Assembly (NCBI GenBank): GCA_013400155.1
Contig: VXBM01000266.1
Span: 286,775-350,774 of the forward strand
From: Helopsaltes ochotensis
Lineage: Eukaryota > Chordata > Aves > Passeriformes > Locustellidae
DNA: 64,000 nt
Direction of reading: 5' to 3'
Every line of letters begins with the position of its first letter. The stretch's first letter is position 1. Positions 51,788 to 63,568 of this stretch are shown piece by piece. The notes under the pieces are model-generated. The model worked only from the letters and a program-made list of their open reading frames with translations. It had not been told where the DNA came from and searched no databases. The translations under genes and the position numbers were made by a program.

Positions 51788-51910
51788 AGGCACCTATATA
51801 TAAATGGCCTGGTTTTCAAAAGAACTGAGCACTCATCAGTTCCCATTGATTTCAATAGGACCTAGAATTGATCACACCTCTGCAAATCAGGCCACTTCTA
51901 TTTAGGCCCA
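51788..51910. mobile_element. Palindromic MITE-like fossil
   Basis: The sequence is an imperfect inverted repeat centred near 51850. The core CCCATTGATTTCAATAGG is nearly self-complementary. It is flanked by GGCCTGGTTTTCAAAAG on the left and CCTCTGCAAATCAGGCC on the right, which are inverted copies of each other with a few differences. Weaker pairing extends outwards to the TTTAGG motifs on both sides. I recall very similar palindromes dispersed in turtle and bird genomes, which suggests an old non-autonomous DNA transposon, but I cannot name the family. Confidence 0.55.
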
Positions 51911-54900
51911 GGCATGTGAAAATACCAGAACCACTTTGAGCATCTGGTTTAAAAGCAACAGCCGAACGTTCTACCCTAGAGTTTTTAGATAAATATCATA
52001 ATCTCTAAAAGAACTCACAACAGCATAAGAGTTTACACAGAGGCATCGAGCTAAATCTTGTTGCTTAAATGGAGTTGGTGAGAATTTTTGCTGGTCTTCT
52101 TCAGAGCTCTTCAAAAAACTTTTCTATTTGTAAATAAAGTGGATTTGAATAATCTCATATATTCATTTTCTTTCCCAACTAAAATAACCCAGTTCTCAGT
52201 TTCCATTTCACTAGCTGCCTGCTGTGACACTAAAAATTATGTTAGTTATGTAACAACATGCTCTTTGTAGCTGCAGAATAAGATAATAGTGACAGGGACT
52301 GGGACAGCGAAGTCCCCATGATATTTCAGCTTTAGCTGCTTAATGACAGCAGGTTGCAAATGCACTTTGCTGAGCTGGAAGGCATTTGCTCCTTTATCTG
52401 ACAGAACTAGACAGCTTCAAGAAAAAAAGAGTTATAAATGGCATAAACAAGAGGCATGAACTTAATTTTTAAACATTGTATTTGTTGGATATTAAGAGAC
52501 CATACACAAACAAATTTTATATGCAATTTCAGAGAAGACAAAAGATAGAAAAGGACAGAAAACAAAAAGAGCAACTTTATAATTTCACAGAAAATGTCAG
52601 ATTGTCCTCAAAAACCATAAAAATTAAATAGGGTGATGCAAACTGCTCTCCTAAAGTTTCTATTTCTTTAAAGGTGTCTTTTTACAGGCCTCAAAAATGC
52701 ACAGGGGCAAAGATCTGCACAGCAGCCTTGACTCAGGCCCAATGAACTCACAGAATGCTGAGCTGTGCTATGCAAATACAGAAGCTTACATTTAGAAGCA
52801 ACACATTTGTGATGCTGCACCCAACCTCATGCATCCTTGTTGGACACCTGATAAAAGCTGTACAACCTAAAAGCAGCACAGAGACAAGGGCTGGAGGGGG
52901 AGGAAGCAGGAGAGGAGTCGTGGAAAATCCAAATAACCAAAATAATATCAGGCTGCTCCCAGGGCTGCCCCCAGGAGAGCCTCAGCCCCAGTGTCCAGGC
53001 ATGAAAACCATCGAGCTGAGTCAACACTACCACTGCTTTTGACTGAGGGGTTGACTGCCAAGGGGGCATGGGACTCATCATGGGATGCAGAGGAAAAGCC
53101 AGCTCAGAAACCTCTGCATTCCTGTCCTCAACAAATCTAATCCCAACATGACTCTGCAATTTGATAGCCTTGCAATCAGTAGAGGTGAGATGGGTATGAA
53201 AATAGCTGCCAGTGATGAGCTCACAGCAAGCACTTTCACATGTAATCTGGTAAATACAAACCCTCTCAGCACAGAAATTACCAACTACTGCCTTTAGCTC
53301 CTAAGGGATCACCTCTAACCTCTAGCAATGAAGCATTCTGCATTCTCACCTTTGCTCTTCAGAGACTCCAATGAGTATCATTCATCACTGCTCTCTCCTC
53401 ACTTCAAAGACATGCCTGCACCGAATCTCTTCTTTCTCCCTGACTATAAGGCATTCATATTTTGGTGCATTCTCTTTTTGGCAGTTATACATTTGCTAAA
53501 TTAATTTTTTTGTAACATTTGTTTTATTTATCACAAACTCAATTTTAATGTCTTTGCAATAAACTGAGGAAAAGGAAAGGGTTCAGGAATGAGGTTTTTC
53601 ATTTCAAGCTGGCAGCTAGCATGGACACTGCAGCTCTTTTATGGGAGTATTCTGGGATGCACATCACTGAGGTGACAGTGACAGGGAAGCAGCAACAGGA
53701 AGAAATTGTCTTCTGACCCTGGAACATTGATTTGGAAGTTCATATTAAGAACAGAGAAAGGTATTATACCTCAATGACACATTAAAGAAGTGGCTAAAAG
53801 CTTCATTGTGAATGGAAGAGAAAAACAGGCATCTGTGATGGTAAATTGATCTGCTCCTGTTCACTGAATTCATGCTCTAATGGGCACTTCTAAAAAGGGC
53901 AAGGGAGATTCTGCAACCTGAGACCCTACTGCTGCTTATAATGCTGTAATTTCTTATTCTAAGTTAAAGTGTGCCAGGGATACTTTCTCTCTGTTATAGG
54001 GAAAGAGATTTCACTGAGAGGCAGAACATGCTGTACATAAGCACAAAAAGCTGAAGTGTAAAAAATTTAAGCAGTAAGAGTGTTGTGGAAGCTGTAGCCT
54101 GGTTCCACTTTGAGGCGAGACTGAAATACAAACTGCTGAGACAGCTTGTTGCCTTCCATCAGAGCTGAACTAAACGTCCATGAACATACAGAAACCTTTC
54201 CAGAAGAGTACAAAACATATATATCCATGCATTGTGCCACAAAAAAAAAAAGTATATTTCAGGAGCTTGAGACAAAACAGTGAATCCAGGCTAACAGCTG
54301 TTGGGAGATGGGGGAAGCGAGGATTTTTCTTTTTAAATGGACAACGTAAAGCTCATGTAAATTCTGTTTTTCTTTCTTATCTACTTTTAGTTACAAATAT
54401 TCCCTTGTTACACCTAATTGACAGCAGTTTCACATACTCCTAGAAAAGGGCTGTGGCATCATGTTTCTATTTTGAGGCTCCGTTGCACTTTCGACTCGCA
54501 CAAATTGCTGCCTTTGTGATTGTTCTGCTTATAAATAATTTCTGTGTTATTGCATATATACAGAGAGAAACTCTTGATCACATTATTCTAAATTTCCAAG
54601 TCTAAGGAGAAAAAATATAATAATTAAACAAGATGCTGAGCCTGATGTTCTGGAAGAAATGTGGTACACAAATAATGTTATAAGAAAAAATTTAGAGATG
54701 ATGCAAGTATTTACAGTTGAGGCTGATATCAACAAGATACCCATCTATCAAAACCAATATCTTTGGACCTTCTGATCAATTCCCAGCTATCCGAAATTTT
54801 TATTCAATGCCTGCCTTTTTTTTCTGTCATGTACATATTTACCATTATGATACATGTATCACTGATTTTATATCTTCTTTTGATGTAAATGTTTTCTGAT

Positions 54901-56157
54901 CAGGATCAGAAAAAAGAAATACGTCACAAAGAGATATTATGGATGCATTGAGCCCTGAACATAATGATTTTTACTTAAGCAATAATTGGAGCGAAGAAAT
55001 ACACAGTTGGAGAGACAAACTATTAACCAAAGACTTTTCAATACTCAAGGAGTTTCTCTTCCTTTCCTGTACTGGGCTCTACAATGTAAGTAGAAGGCTT
55101 TTTACAAAAAATTACGTGTTCCTTCTGGCTTGTTTTTCTTTCCAGACAACTAGTAGGCATTGACACAAAATGAACTGGGGTAATGACTGGGTTACAAAAA
55201 TAAAGATAAAAAGTCTATTTTGGTTTTGAGCTTAGATCTTCTCTCTGATCTGCTTTACAGAGTAGACCTGACAAACACCCACACTAGTGCAACCAAAGGG
55301 CTGAATTCAGATAAAAGAGGTCAAGACAGGCACTTAAGCTTTTCTAACAAAGCATATTCTCTGAACTACTCTCTGAGCTACAGCTTTTGAGAAAAAAGTC
55401 CTTCCATAATGCACAGGTATAGCCCGTGTTCTTTGCCTGTAGTAAGGACTGTTATATTCCTTAATGCTGGATTAAAATGGCTGATCAGTTTTATGTCACA
55501 ATGAAGTTTTACAAGTGAAGGCTAAATGTTTTTATTCAATTTGCTGATAAATATATGAAAGAGCTCTGGACAATGAGCAGATTCTTCCAATAAGATGTCA
55601 ATTTCTGAGTTATATTAGTTTGGTTTTTTTCTTAATTTGCTGTTTGCAGTCAGCATGTTCAGGGCCTATTAACCTTGGTCTCTTTAGCCCTTTTCATCTG
55701 TTCTAGCTATTTTTATTTCCATACTTACTAGAAACATGTATGTTTCACTGATTTTGTACCTCCTTCTCATTTGGGTGGTTTCTGATCAGTTCAGGCCTGA
55801 ATAAATATGGATCTATATATTTTTGGACAATTAGGAAGATGTCCTTGAGCAGTTTTTCTTTTATATTTTAAGACAGTCTAATGCATAGTCCTGTTCAGTA
55901 TAGCTAAAGCACTTTGGAATGCCAGTCTCAGACAGGTCTAAATTCTGAATATCTCATTTGCATACAGAAAATATAGCTAAATGATAATCACTGCAATCTG
56001 CACAGTTACTGAATGGTTTTCAGCTTCCATAATTCACTGTTCTGAACAACATCCAACTCTGAATTTGAGCTTTTTCACACAGGACTTTCTAGTCTCAAAC
56101 AAGTTATTCTAACTTATGAAAAGCTCTAAGAATGTTTTCTTTGGTTCTGAATTAATC

Positions 56158-56315
56158 AGAGAACTGCTGAGGTGGGATGGCACCTCTGGAGATCACCGAG
56201 CTTACTCCTTGCTCAAAACCAAGTCACCTAGGTGAAGTTGCTCAGGGCTGTTTTTCAGTCAGGATTTTTGTATCTTCAAGGATAAAAAGGCTATTGCCTT
56301 TCTGGGCAATCTCAT
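56158..56315 (-). mobile_element. CR1 LINE 3' fragment, sense on minus strand
   Basis: The plus-strand sequence carries AGAACTGCTGAGGTGGGATG, CACCTCTGGAGATCACC, CTTGCTCAAAACCAAGTCAC, GAAGTTGCTCAGGGCTGT and TTTCTGGGCAATCTCAT in the order expected for the reverse complement of a CR1 3' untranslated region. The terminal 8-bp repeats are not recognisable. About 160 bp survive, in the same orientation as HCN1. Confidence 0.85.
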
Positions 56316-56401
56316 AAACATAACAACAGTTACCAACTAATTATAGAACCTGGGGTTGCTAGCTTACTGCATTATGTACCTCTGCAGCCCCCAATGCTTG
56401 G

Positions 56402-56404
<3 letters not shown>

Positions 56405-56460
<56 letters not shown>
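56405..56460. repeat. T56 homopolymer
   Basis: Fifty-six uninterrupted T residues are followed by AAAATGAGGT. It could be the poly-A tail of a minus-strand retrocopy, but the sequence on the 56461 side is not a recognisable gene copy and has no clear target-site duplication. The length may be inflated by sequencing error. Confidence 0.95.
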
Positions 56461-56466
<6 letters not shown>

Positions 56467-57735
56467 AGGTAGAATATCGAATTAAAAAATTTTAGTGCTG
56501 TGGACCCTGGACCCTTCATTCATTGCATGGAATTTCAGTCCAGCCCACATCAACCCAGGTGAGATGGATCACAACCAAAGTAAATGTTTGAGAGAGAATA
56601 CAAAGGCAAGGTTGCTGCTCTTCTGAGTTTATGAACTGCCATTCACAACCACCGCTGTGAAAAATAACTCAAAGCTATCTACTCAGTTCAACAGGTGATA
56701 ATCCTTGGTACATAACATGGAACTGCTTCTGATATTGTAAGACTAAAGATCTAGATTTTGGCATTGAACTTGTTTAGCCAAGGTGTTTGAGTTTAATGCT
56801 TTGTACCCTCAATCACCTGTAACAGATTGTAGTGAAATATGTCTTTCCTACAAGGCTTCAAATATAACTTTTTTTTTTCAATTAAAACAAGAAACTGAAC
56901 ACTCCTTCCTTAAAAGTGTGACTAGGCTCCTAACTCTTCTTTTTTAAAATAATATCAAAATAATTTTTAGTTGTACTTTCAAAATGAAGAAACATTAAAA
57001 CTGATTGCTAAAGGACACTCCTTTTGCTCTGATGGCATAGTTCTCTACCATAATGTAAATTACTGACAATTATATTTTCATTCAGTAGCTCAAAGATTAT
57101 TAGGAAAGTTGGCCACTACAGATTTAAGCTGTAACAAAAGTCTCTTTGGGCTTACACTGAAAAGCTTGCTAACAGCTGTTTGTCTTGTAGATTTCAAATG
57201 GAAAACAAATCACAAAGCAGCCAATATTTAATATGGAGAGTTGCTAATTTGTCTTTTCCCTATGCTTTTTCCCAAATCTGACACTATTCAATTGACAGTG
57301 TATAAAACCATAAAGCAGGTGACGTTGCTAGAAGGCAGACTGCAAGGAAAAAAAGCGATTATCAAATCAAATAAGGAGACATTCATTATGAGTTTAATTC
57401 CCCTTTCTTTGACATTTCCTCCTCAATTTAATTAGTCTCTCCTGAGGCTCAAAGTCTTAGTGGTCTTGCTATGCAAAAGAAAACTTGCTTGCCAAGGAAA
57501 ATAAGTCCAAAACTGTCCCACCTCTGCGTCAGTGAGACCGGATTCTATAAATAGTCCCTACAAGATCTACCACAACCTCAGACTGCAAAGTCAAATTATT
57601 AAATCTGACATCTCCATTACATCCAGCTGTGGCACAATTCCTCTCTTCCTTCTGAAATCTGCTACTGTACCTTGCAGACAACAGAAGCACTGCAGCTGTG
57701 GACAGCTAGTGCTCTCCATGAGAGACTTAAAGGTA

Positions 57736-58346
57736 TGGTTGGTTGATGAGCAGCTCAGTGTAAGCTGGCAGTGTGCACTTCAATCCCAGGAAGCCAACCT
57801 GGCTTTGACGGACCCTGGGCTGCGTGCTGAGCAGAGTGAGCAGCCGGTCAAGGGAGGCAGTTCTGCTCTGCCCTCCTTAGATGGCACCTGGAGCACTGCA
57901 TCCAGCTCTGGGGTCCTCAGCACAAGGACACAGCCCTGCTGAAGAAAGTCCAGAAGAGAGCTAAGAAGATGAACAGAGGGCTGGAGCACCTCTGCTATGG
58001 AAACAGGCTGAGAGAGTCGAGGTGCTCAGACTGGAGAAGAGATGGCTCCTGCCACAACTTACAGAACCTCCCAGTGCCTAAATCAGGCCTAAAAGAAAGC
58101 TGAAGAAGTATTTTTTAAAAGGTAGAAGAGATTTAAATTAGATACTAGGGATAAATTCTTTGCTGGGAGGGTGGTAAGGTACAGGAACAAGCTCCCAAAG
58201 TACTTGTGGATGTCCCATCCCTGGAAGTGTCCAAGGCCAGGCTGAATGGGGCTTTGAGCAACCTCCTCTAGTTGAAGGTATTCCTGCCCAAGGCAGAGCA
58301 TTTAAACTAGATGACCTTCTAGGTCCTTTCAAACCTAAACCATTCC
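57736..58346 (+). mobile_element. CR1 LINE fragment, about 610 bp, sense on plus strand
   Basis: This is the longest CR1 piece in the window. It opens with a readable stretch of the reverse transcriptase C-terminus, LVDEQLSVSWQCALQSQEAN, matching the LVDEQLN-S-QCA-AAQKAN region of CR1 ORF2. It continues through GGGCTGGAGCACCTCTGCTA, AGGCTGAGAGAGTC, GGGAGGGTGGTAAGG, GATGTCCCATCCCTGGAAGT, CCAAGGCCAGGCTGAATGGG and ends with GGTCCTTTCAAACCTAAACC. Frameshifts and deletions break the frame after about 60 codons. The reiterated tail is missing. The element is antisense to HCN1. Confidence 0.95.
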
Positions 58347-61028
58347 AAAAGTCTACACTATCAGCTCTGTTTCTGGAAGAACATAGAATTTTTAACTCAA
58401 AGTTTAAATATAAATATATTATTCTCAAGAAAAGTACTATGATCTCTGAGAGACATAACTCCTGAATTTTGAACTCCTGGCAATACTTTTGAATGTTGAG
58501 CCATGCAGTCAAATTGGCTTTCATGAGATACTTTCATAATTTATAAAAGGATTTATAAATTCAGCCTTTGGTAACATTTTTCTAAAACAGAGATAGAGAA
58601 ATATGAACCAGTTTTTACTGCCCTGAATGTTCTCAGTTTTACACAAAGTAACCAGATGTAAAATATTCTTGTTGCTTCAAAAATCAGGGTGCTGTTTTGC
58701 TTACATTAATATATTCAGCTGTTCTGTCTGTTCAATTTTATCTGCAATATTTTTTCAATGGAATTTTAATTCTGTTCATTATTTTATAAATGTAGCTGTG
58801 TTACCAGTGTTTTTTGTAATTCTTCTGTGCTCCATACTTAGAAATATTTTGTTCTTTCTTTCTGCTTTCCCTCCATGTTGTATAACAAAACAGGAAGCAG
58901 AAATAGCAGTGAACAAGTAAGGATTTACTCTAAAACAGAATTATATTCTCTTTTTGTGTTGAACTTAGATAAACAAGAAGAATACCCAATTTTCTCTTTC
59001 CTGACCAAAAAAGAACAGACTATTATATCTGATGAAAAATTAGTAATGAAAACTTCTGCAGCAGTAATTGATCTTTCCACTTTACTTCTCCATATGGCTA
59101 TGTCCCAAGCATCAAAAAGCTTTCAAGTATTTTGTAACAACCTCTCCATTGAACAGTTCATCAGTTCTGTAAGCAAGCAAAAAAAAATCAGCTAACTCTC
59201 CCTTACTCCAGCCTTTTCAAAGTGCACAGAATACTTGCAGTTACAGTTACATCCTCTTGATATGTTTGTCTATCATGCATGCTAATGCTGCAGGCATTTA
59301 CACCAGTTTACTAAGAAAACAGTCTATGACTTCAGGCACTTCCCAAGAACTCCATTATGTCATGACCTAGTTAGCTATTTTTCTCTGGATCGGCTCTTAA
59401 ACTGTTCACAGAACTTCACTCATGAAGCTTATTTGTCTCTCTGCAGGAAAAGTCTACTAGCTCAAGTAAGAGTCATTTGTCTCACACCACAGCTTTGTGT
59501 CTCACACCCAGAGACCACTCGGAACATCAGCACAGAGGAGTCTACCAACAACAGATCCTTTTGGATTATCTGGACTCATGACAAATTTAAAAACAGGGAT
59601 GATGTCCGCATCACCCCCCTTCTCCAGCCACAAGGCAGAAGATGTTCAGTGGTAAGCAAGAAATTATGTATTCCCTCCAAGTATTCTCTCTACCCCACAA
59701 GCCCAATTAATCATTCTGGAAAGAAACATAGGTTCAACATGTTTTTTTTTATTTTACTGGTATTTTACTATCCAGACAGAGGCAAAAGGAGAAGCCATCA
59801 ATCTTTTTGCTACTTGCATCTGTTAATAACTCTGATGTGCAATTTTTTCAATTCAAGACCAGAATTTCATGCAAACAGTGCTCCATGGCACTGTTCATAT
59901 TGATTTGCCTTTTAACAGTTTACAAATGTCAACAGAAAGAACAAAGCACAGATACAGAGATCAGTCTCCTTCCTTGGCATCACCCTTAAAGTAGCTGAGC
60001 TGATCCCAAGTATTTGTAAACAAAAATATTTCTCTTTATGCCAACTATATAGAGCATAGTTCAATTAATTTATCATTTCAGAACCCTAGCTGATTTTAGG
60101 ACAAATTCATTTTTCAACAGTATATACTGAAAAAATTCCTCTGTATTTCACTGTACTGACAAATACAAGCACTTTGAGAACATTTTCATCCAAATTGTTA
60201 CCAGTGTGTACAGGAAAAAAAAAAAAAGTGGTTTTAGATACATAATCTTGTTTGAAGGAAGAATTACTTGCTTTTCAGCTGCCTTTCTGTGAACAAAGTA
60301 GTGAAAAAAATGATGTTTGCATAATTATGCTAGCTTTAAACATACAAAAGTAACTGTATTGTTCCAGAGAATAAAAAACCCACAAGCTTCAGGTTTCTTA
60401 AGAAGTCAGATCCTTTTTGCAGTGAACAGATACTTTGGACTGAAATTTAAGTTTAAAACTTTGAACGTGCTTTAATCTTCCACGGTTTTATTGTCTCTGT
60501 TGCTCACCTCCAGGAGGCAGGTTGACCTAGAATCTCAGGTCTGAAAAGGCTTTACTACAGTCTACAGGTCAGCACATAGCTTAGCCAGACATAAAACCAC
60601 ACTTCTGGCCTCTGTGTCAGCAAAAAGGTTGAGAGCTTTCTTCTGTTCTACCAGCTGCATCTCTTCTGCTCTTCACTGCTCTACAGACATTGGGCTAAAA
60701 TGATAATCTTTGCCTCTTTCTTGCATTAGTCCTCTTTTTTTCTTTGTGCTTTATCCCTTCCTACAAAAGTTGGCTGAAGTATATCACAGTGACAGGAGGC
60801 AGCATGGTCAGGCCATGTCTCCTCAAAGTGAGGAAATCCAGTTACAACAGACTGAATTATTTTTTTAGTAGCATTTTCAGCAAAATTTATGATGCAGGTC
60901 AGTCTTCAGTAATATTTGTCTTTATCCTACTTTTCCAGTTTTGATTTGCATATTGCAAATTCAGATAGACCTAAAGAGTTTTCCAATTTGTCAATCAGTT
61001 ACATTATTTCTTGACCGGGTGTAGCCAG

Positions 61029-61071
61029 GTATTACTGCTGTGATGACAAATGAAATCATCAGCAGTAATAC
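61029..61071. repeat. Hairpin with 12+4 bp stem
   Basis: GTATTACTGCTG at 61029-61040 plus ATGA at 61043-61046 pairs exactly with 61056-61071, with a 2-base bulge and a 9-base loop. I see no mature-microRNA or MITE identity. Confidence 0.85.
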
Positions 61072-63509
61072 ACAACAGTGAAAATTTTGTCTGATATGGA
61101 AGTTCACAATCTTGGGAATATGAATTACAAACCAGACCCCTGAAACACAATCCTCTGTGGCCCTTACTACTTCTTTCCCCCTTTTAACAACCAGGGTTTT
61201 TGTTCAGTTTTGGTATAGATTTCTTTCACTATCACTTTTCAACTTCTGTCAGTAAGTCTCATTCGGCTAACTTCATTGTCCTCTACCAGTACTAGGTTTG
61301 TTTCAAAGTTAGCCAAAATAACTTGTGGAGGTCTTGGCATTTTTCAAACTTCTTATCAAAGTGGCTACACTGACAGCTCATTTTTTTGTCTTCTTTGAGA
61401 TAAAAATAATGTGTTTCAGTCTAGATTAAAGAAGTGATCAGGAAATAGCTGATCTTGAAGTATTTGTATTTGAAAAACCTAAAGAAAAGTTTAGACTCCT
61501 CAGAATTTTGTTGTTTGAGGCAGGAGAAAGACAGTATATAAGAAGCCAGAATTCAACAGTTGGGGGTCTAGACATCAAACAATATCAAAGCCAAAAATGT
61601 AAAACCAAAGAAACTACAACCCCAAATGAAACCCAAACTCTCAGCCAAAAGATACCTATCATAACATGTCTACAGCAAATTTTAGCCGGAAGTTATCTGT
61701 CATGATACCTCACTCAGAGTCAGTGTTTTCTAACAGTAATATGTTTTGGAATGCATTCCAACAATAATTGAAATTATATATAATTCTGTTATGAAAGAGT
61801 CTTTCTCATCAAAATATTGAGTGATTATATTCTCATCAAAGCACTCATGTAATATAAAGGGTATGCTAGTAATTCTTGATTCCTACAATTCTCTTTAAAG
61901 ATTATTATTTTATATCAATTAAGGTTTTGGAAATGCTTCTCAATTACCTTTCTGTAAATCACCAAACCAATAGCTTATTGCCACATATTTACTGCACCCA
62001 GAAAAAATTCTAGATATGGAATTTTACAGCTTGAGAACTTGAATACTAGCCTAAAACATGATTTAAAATGGTCAGCTGGATCAAAAAAATCCATCTTGAC
62101 CCCTGTTGTTTCAAAAATTCATATTTTTAGGTAGTCTAAAGTAAGGATTTGAACTTGAGTGACATGGATTATTCCATTTTATTTCCTCAGGGCATGCATA
62201 ATTTCTAAATTTTTACAATTTACCTTTATATTAGCAAATTATGAAAAGATGAGAATGACAAGAAACTTCATGACACCATACAACAGCTCTTCCAGTGCAG
62301 AGCAAGAAAAAATGCTGTTTTCTGTTTCCCTCTTCTGGCACGAGTACCAAGATGTCTCCTGTACTTTTCTACTTTCTATAGAAGAAAGCTAAGAACTATA
62401 GATTATTCACAAAAGAATAAAATGGGCAATCATGGGAGGTGGTGATGCTGTTTCTCAGTCAGAAACTATTTGAGATATTTCAGTATCTTCGGTATGCTGA
62501 TTTCTTGTCTTTGAGCTTCTGAGTAATTTAGGATATAAACTTTTCTTAATCTTGTTTGAGTAAGTTCTTTATCTCTGAATTCATGTTGTCAAATACTGCT
62601 TCTTTAACTTGCCTTTTCAATCTTGAATTATATTGTGACCTCACTGAAATCATTACCAAAGTCACTTGCAACATCCGTGGAGCTGTGATTTTATTCTTCA
62701 TGTTTAGTTATTACTGCTAAATTAGTAAGTTTGTTAGCATATTAAGCTCCATTAAATACACTAGGAAGCATATGTTTCATTTGTGGGACAATTTCACATC
62801 TTCAGCATTAAGCTGCTGCTCTTATTTTCACTATTGTAAGTAAAAAGGTTGGACCTAAACAAAGCCAATTGCATGCTTAAGCTGTACATGTCTCAGCCTG
62901 ATAGGATCAGGGCCTTAAATCCTGGCAGTCTCAACTATGAAACATATTATGCTGTCAAAATTTCCTTGTATTATCTAATTTTGACAGATCTCACAAAATA
63001 AATCCAAATACTTGGCATCAGGAAAAAGTTAGAATATTATTTTTGTAAAAACTCATTATAATATTGCTAGATGATGGCATTTGATATTAAACAGGCATTT
63101 TTCCGTGCAGTGTCTGCTCAAGACGTTTCAATAAATATTGCTTAAAAGGAAAATGCATGTATCAATTGATAAATGTTTTTCAATTAATTTCTAGTCATAA
63201 AAATGTTTATACAGCTGCACATTTAGCAACTGGATTTATGCTAATATTGTGTAAATAAATATAAAAATTCATTAACAATAGGTCATTTTTTTTAGGTTTG
63301 TGAGATTGAGGGTTTCTGAAGCGTAGCTGAGGAGAAAAGAGTTTGCATTGTTACTTCATCAGTCATTAGCAGAATACCCACTGACTCCAACATGACCAGA
63401 ATTCACCATGGAAATACAAATTTAAATTTGAAGTGAGAGGTGCAACAAGGGCATTCAAGTAAGGATTAAAATTGCAATGTTTTTCAGATTAGACTGTAAC
63501 TGTTTCACT

Positions 63510-63568
63510 AAAAAAAAAAAACCAAAACCAGAAAAAAACCCCAAAAAACAAAACAAACCCCAAAAAAC
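63510..63568. repeat. A-rich low-complexity tract with CC interruptions
   Basis: Runs of A are broken by CC, CCCC and single G or C over about 59 bp. This is simple low-complexity sequence. Confidence 0.9.

Noticed and set aside
57532..57942. 136-codon open frame
   Set aside because: The second half is CR1 ORF2 residue sequence and the first half is unrelated intron; the frame is a chance read-through.
59433..59903. Longer open frames (for example 156 codons here, 127 at 8989-9372, 146 at 28966-29406)
   Set aside because: They lie in introns, resemble no protein family I know, contain no domain motif and have no supporting splice context. Frames of this size are expected by chance in 64 kb.
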